Source of the DNA: a bacterium
Lineage (GTDB): Bacteria; Verrucomicrobiota; Verrucomicrobiae; Limisphaerales; J093
Length of the DNA stretch: 9,464 bases
Assembly (NCBI GenBank): GCA_021839785.1
Contig: JAKCAB010000862.1
Location: 1 to 9,464 of the forward strand
Direction: 5' to 3'
Positions 6,992 to 9,464 of this stretch are shown piece after piece. How positions within the stretch are numbered: the stretch's first letter is position 1; each line of letters begins with the position of its first letter. The translations under genes were made by a program, and so were the position numbers. The notes under the pieces are model-generated. The model did not search any database. It saw nothing but the letters and a program-made list of their open reading frames with translations, and was not told the origin of the DNA.

Positions 6992-8767
6992 TCAGCGACG
7001 CCACGGCCACCGCGACTCGCCGGGTTCGGCGATTTTCAGCAACTGGTCGGCGGCCACGTTCGTCAACGTCTGCGTCGCTCCGCCGGGCCAGCGAATCTCG
7101 ATCCGGTCCACCGTCTTCGCTTCCCCGAGCCCGAAGTGCGGACGCGGGTCTTGCTGGAACAGATAGCCGGTCGGGCAGCGCGCCTCCGCGGAAAAGGTGC
7201 GGCCCCCCGCCGTCACGCGCACTTGGGCGCCGAAGCCGTCACGGTTGCCGTGCGTGCCTTGGAGCGTGAGCGTCAGCCAATGGTTCGTGGCCGGCCCCAC
7301 GTTGCGCCACAAGACCGCGCGGCCGCCCAACGTCGTGATCAGCAAGTCCGCCCCGCCGTCATTGTCGAAATCCCAGGCCCCGCTTCCGCGGGCATTTAAC
7401 GGACGCTCGAACAAAGGTCCCCCCTTCCCGGTCGCGTCGATGAAGGAGCCGTCGCCGCGGTTCTCCAGGAGCCGCGGGGACATCCCGCGCATGAAATGGG
7501 CGTCGCCGTTGGCGATGAACAAATCCAGGTCGCCGTCGTTGTCGAAGTCCAGGAAGTTGCCGCCCCAGCCGGTGTCCGACGCGGAGACCTGCAGGATGCC
7601 GGAAGGTTGGATGCGATCCTCGAAAAAGCCGCCGCGCGAATTCAGGTAAAGCGACGCGCTGCCGAAGCGGGTCACGAACAGGTCGGGGAGTCCGTCCCCG
7701 TTGCCGTCTCCCACCGCTGCCCCCATCGAGCCGTCGGCGGCGCCGAACTGGTTGAACCCGACGCCGGCCTTCAAACCGATCTCGGTGAAGCGCCCCTGGC
7801 CGTCGTTTTTCAACAGCAGGTTGGGCGTGCCGTCGTTCGAGACGTACAGGTCTTCGTTCCCGTCCAGGTCGTAGTCCAACGCCGTGACCGACATGGCGCG
7901 GTGTCCGGCGATGCGGATGCCCGCCGCCTCGCTGATGTCCTCGAAGGTGCCATCGCCCCGATTGCGATAAAGGACGTTGAACTCCGGTTCGTAAGCGAGC
8001 GGTCCGGGATAAGGCGCCTTCGTGCCCGCCGGCACTTTCACCGCCGGGTCGTAGTGCAGATAGTTGGCTACGAAGACGTCCAGATAGCCATCGTTGTCCA
8101 CGTCGAGAAAGGTCGCGGAAATGCCCGCCTGTTTCGAGTTCAATCCGGACTTCCCGGTCACGTCGGTGAAGGTGCCGTTGCCCTCGTTGTGATAGAGGAT
8201 CAGCCCGCCGAAGTTCACCGCCAGCAAGTCGGTCGCGCCGTCGTTGTCGTAATCGGCCGCGGCGGCGGTGGTGCCGAACCCATGCCCCGCCACCCCCGCC
8301 TGCTCGGTCACGTCTGCGAAGGTGCCGTCGCCCCGGTTGCGAAAGAGCCGGTTCGGCCAGCGCTCCGTACCGGCGGGTGCATCCGAGAGCACCGGCGCCG
8401 GGCCGGAATTGACCACATAGCAATCCATGAAGCCGTCGTTGTCGAAGTCGAGGAACGTGCCGCCCGCGCCGTCGGATTCCATGATGTTGGACAATTGGCC
8501 GTCCGCAAGCTGGTGAACGAAGTCCACGCCCGCCGCGGCCGTAACGTCCTGGAAAATGCCCGCCGCCGCCGGCGCCGCCCGCCCCCCGGGCGGATGGCCC
8601 TGGCGATGTGAGTTCGTCGGCGGCGACTCGCGGTCACATCCCCCCAGCAACGCCACGGCCAGAATCGTCAGGAGCCGCCGCGCCGGCACGGAAAACCGCG
8701 GGCGGCAACCCAACGGGGTGCCGGTCCGGGCGGGTGGTTGGCGCACCGGGGTGCATGGCAAGCGCAT
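6992..8767 (-). CDS. CRTAC1-like lipoprotein: seven FG-GAP repeats plus ASPIC/UnbV domain
   Basis: 591 residues from the chosen ATG. The signal sequence 'LLTILAVALLGGC' puts the lipid-accepting Cys at 44. Seven Asp-rich FG-GAP loops begin at residues 107, 172, 222, 298, 354, 407 and 466, all keeping the D-G step, so a calcium-binding seven-bladed propeller is expected. Each blade is followed by a segment of the 'RNRGDGTFADVTEQAG' kind. The ASPIC/UnbV domain covers about 495-582 ('GFGAQVRV', 'DRIEIRWPGGATQTL'). Proteins of this type are exported and thought to bind ligands or partners; no enzymatic role is known. The start is uncertain: a GTG at 8689 would give a more standard signal peptide, the ATG at 8767 gives a 27-residue n-region, and the frame stays open to 9028 with composition unlike a signal peptide. 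No Shine-Dalgarno decides it. It is the first gene of the minus-strand operon, with the TPR/FG-GAP lipoprotein next. Confidence 0.9.
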   Translation of the reverse strand: MRLPCTPVRQPPARTGTPLGCRPRFSVPARRLLTILAVALLGGCDRESPPTNSHRQGHPPGGRAAPAAAGIFQDVTAAAGVDFVHQLADGQLSNIMESDGAGGTFLDFDNDGFMDCYVVNSGPAPVLSDAPAGTERWPNRLFRNRGDGTFADVTEQAGVAGHGFGTTAAAADYDNDGATDLLAVNFGGLILYHNEGNGTFTDVTGKSGLNSKQAGISATFLDVDNDGYLDVFVANYLHYDPAVKVPAGTKAPYPGPLAYEPEFNVLYRNRGDGTFEDISEAAGIRIAGHRAMSVTALDYDLDGNEDLYVSNDGTPNLLLKNDGQGRFTEIGLKAGVGFNQFGAADGSMGAAVGDGNGDGLPDLFVTRFGSASLYLNSRGGFFEDRIQPSGILQVSASDTGWGGNFLDFDNDGDLDLFIANGDAHFMRGMSPRLLENRGDGSFIDATGKGGPLFERPLNARGSGAWDFDNDGGADLLITTLGGRAVLWRNVGPATNHWLTLTLQGTHGNRDGFGAQVRVTAGGRTFSAEARCPTGYLFQQDPRPHFGLGEAKTVDRIEIRWPGGATQTLTNVAADQLLKIAEPGESRWPWRR

Positions 8768-9132
8768 AACTCGAGTTTTTGCGCCGTGCCAGTTCGCAAG
8801 TCGCGGGCCAAACCGGGAGCCCCGGCCCGGCCCGGCGCGTTCTCCGCCAGCCCTGGCCTTCGCGCCGCCTTGAACGCGCCCGCCCGTGTTGTCCGCGGGT
8901 GGTGCAAGGGCGTTCCGTTGTTGCGTCGCCGGGTGCGGGGTCACGCGGCCGTACCGGTGGAAAACCAGGCGCCTCCCGCACTTGCACAATGCAGCGGTGG
9001 GCCGGGGCATTCGCCATGCAATCTGCAAGCGAGGACGCCCGCCGTCGGCTGGCCAACGTGAAATCCGGCTTGGTTTTCAACGTCGCGACGGCCCGGCGCG
9101 CGGTTGGCATCAGAATCGCAGTGCACGGCGTT
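8768..9132. other. Divergent intergenic region, no supported gene
   Basis: These 365 nt separate the CRTAC1-like gene from the NifB/NifX-type gene. Open frames run through on both strands, as expected at this GC content, but none has recognisable protein content. Visible structure is limited to a GC-rich stretch at 8813-8835 with a small hairpin (CCGGG-AGC-CCCGG), a perfect 10-bp palindrome CGTCGCGACG at 9081-9090, and a sigma-54-like motif at 9105-9120. Promoters for both flanking transcription units should lie here. Confidence 0.6.
9105..9120 (+). promoter_or_regulatory. Sigma-54-like -24/-12 motif
   Basis: TGGCATCAGAATCGCA resembles the sigma-54 consensus TGGCACG-N4-TTGCA, with the GG (9106-9107) and GC (9118-9119) at exactly the required spacing and three mismatches elsewhere. 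Nif-type genes are often sigma-54 dependent. The motif lies so close to the likely GTG start at 9133 that the transcript would have almost no leader, which argues against it. No upstream activator site was identified. Confidence 0.2.
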
Positions 9133-9464
9133 GTGCTGGTCGCGATACCCCATTTTCAGGGCCGCGTGTCGCCGGTGTTCGATGTGGCGTCCCGGCTGAT
9201 CCTGGTGCGGGTCCAAGGCCGGGCGGAGGTGGGGCGGCGCGAGGTCACGCTCTTCCAAACCCAGCGATGGCATTGCGCGTTGCCTGGCTGAGCTGGAGGT
9301 CAACGTGCTGATCTGCGGCGCCATCACCCAGATGCTCCAGCAACTCCTGACCGATGCCGGCGTGCGCGTGGTCTCCCAGGTCTGCGGCGAGCTCGAGGCC
9401 GTGATTCCGGCCTTTCTCAGCCGGACGCTCGATGCGCCGGAGTTGCGACTCCCCGGTTGTTTCC
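9133..9464 (+). pseudogene. NifB/NifX-family (dinitrogenase FeMo-cofactor biosynthesis type) protein, frameshifted and cut by the window edge
   Basis: About 110 codons are visible. From the GTG at 9133 the frame reads 'LVAIPHFQGRVSPVFDVASR', the classic start of small NifX/NifB-C-terminal-like cluster-binding proteins, on to 'AEVGRREVTLFQTQ' near 9264. That frame then runs to a TGA at 9289-9291. The expected continuation ('DGIARCLAELEVNVLICGAI', then 'DAGVRVVSQVCGELEAVI' and 'LRLPGCF') lies in the next frame from about 9266. That second frame has a stop at 9197-9199 and no ATG after it, so it is not a separate gene. A one-nucleotide net insertion or a two-nucleotide loss between about 9250 and 9268 explains the break. 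Family members are small cytoplasmic proteins that bind metal clusters; outside nitrogen fixers their role is poorly known. The natural C-terminus normally follows shortly after 'PGC', so little is missing. A sequencing or assembly error is as likely as a true pseudogene. Confidence 0.65.

Larger units (their letters stand above)
2551..8767 (-). other. Three-gene operon: two FG-GAP/ASPIC lipoproteins and a C-N hydrolase
   Basis: The three minus-strand genes are separated by only 14 nt (6978-6991) and 11 nt (3565-3575), with no room for internal promoters, so co-transcription is very likely. The promoter should lie in the divergent region 8768-9132, where no convincing minus-strand -35/-10 pair was found. 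The two lipoproteins share the FG-GAP plus ASPIC/UnbV architecture and probably act together at the cell surface. Why a soluble hydrolase is coupled to them is unclear. Confidence 0.75.

Noticed and set aside
3741..7166. Three successive long open frames on the + strand in the same phase, opposite the large lipoprotein
   Set aside because: They lie in the codon-aligned antisense frame, where stops need TTA, CTA or TCA codons in the real gene; these are rare at this GC content. The real gene has clear domains, the antisense frames have none.
6182..8450. Repeated DNA words such as ccgtcgttgtcgaagtc, suggesting a DNA repeat array
   Set aside because: They encode the Asp-rich loops of FG-GAP blades and follow the protein repeat; no independent DNA repeat is needed.
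7496..8611. Long + strand open frame opposite the CRTAC1-like gene
   Set aside because: Same codon-aligned antisense effect; its repeats are only the mirror of the FG-GAP repeats.
8776..8791. Minus-strand TGGCACG just upstream of the CRTAC1-like ATG, suggesting a sigma-54 -24 box
   Set aside because: The -12 GC is missing at the required spacing; the position reads AAAAA instead.
8813..8825. CCGGG-AGC-CCCGG hairpin in the divergent intergenic region
   Set aside because: Only five pairs in very GC-rich sequence, no T tract and no gene end next to it; chance is sufficient.
8768..9028. N-terminal extension of the CRTAC1-like gene to an ATG at 9028
   Set aside because: It would bury the lipoprotein signal peptide more than 100 residues inside the protein.

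Overview
The window is GC-rich bacterial DNA with seven protein-coding loci in two blocks that face each other, plus a broken gene at the right edge. No RNA gene, CRISPR array, transposase or integrase is visible. Several traits fit Verrucomicrobiota (Pedosphaeraceae/Limisphaerales-like) or Acidobacteriota: high GC, weak or absent Shine-Dalgarno sequences, large FG-GAP/ASPIC-UnbV lipoproteins of the CRTAC1 type, and a TPR/FG-GAP/ASPIC fusion. This placement is inference from gene content; there is no marker gene.

Left block (+ strand, 1-2462): the C-terminal end of a periplasmic substrate-binding protein of the branched-chain amino acid/amide (LivK/AmiC) class, then a Tat-type lipoprotein of the C_GCAxxG_C_C redox family, then a second complete substrate-binding protein. 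The two binding proteins are recognisable paralogues over their C-terminal ends. No permease or ATPase lies in the window. The second binding protein carries a two-unit 21-bp in-frame insert of the N-[AS]-E-L type.

Right block (- strand, 8767 down to 2551): a compact three-gene operon with gaps of 14 and 11 nt. In order of transcription it holds a CRTAC1-like lipoprotein (seven FG-GAP repeats plus ASPIC/UnbV), a 1133-residue lipoprotein (TPR, seven FG-GAP repeats, ASPIC/UnbV, then about 420 C-terminal residues of unknown function), and a nitrilase-superfamily C-N hydrolase with an intact Glu-Lys-Cys triad. The two blocks converge on an 88-nt intergenic stretch holding a modest hairpin.

Right edge (8768-9464): a 365-nt divergent intergenic region, then a small NifB/NifX-type (dinitrogenase FeMo-cofactor biosynthesis family) gene on the + strand. 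Its two halves lie in different frames, so it is a pseudogene or the assembly has an indel there.

Functionally, nearly everything except the hydrolase and the NifX-like protein is predicted to be exported or lipid-anchored. One reading is an envelope-associated binding/redox module next to a cell-surface beta-propeller pair with an accessory amidohydrolase. Amide or amino-acid-like ligands would suit both the LivK/AmiC-type binding proteins and the hydrolase, but nothing in the sequence proves that link.
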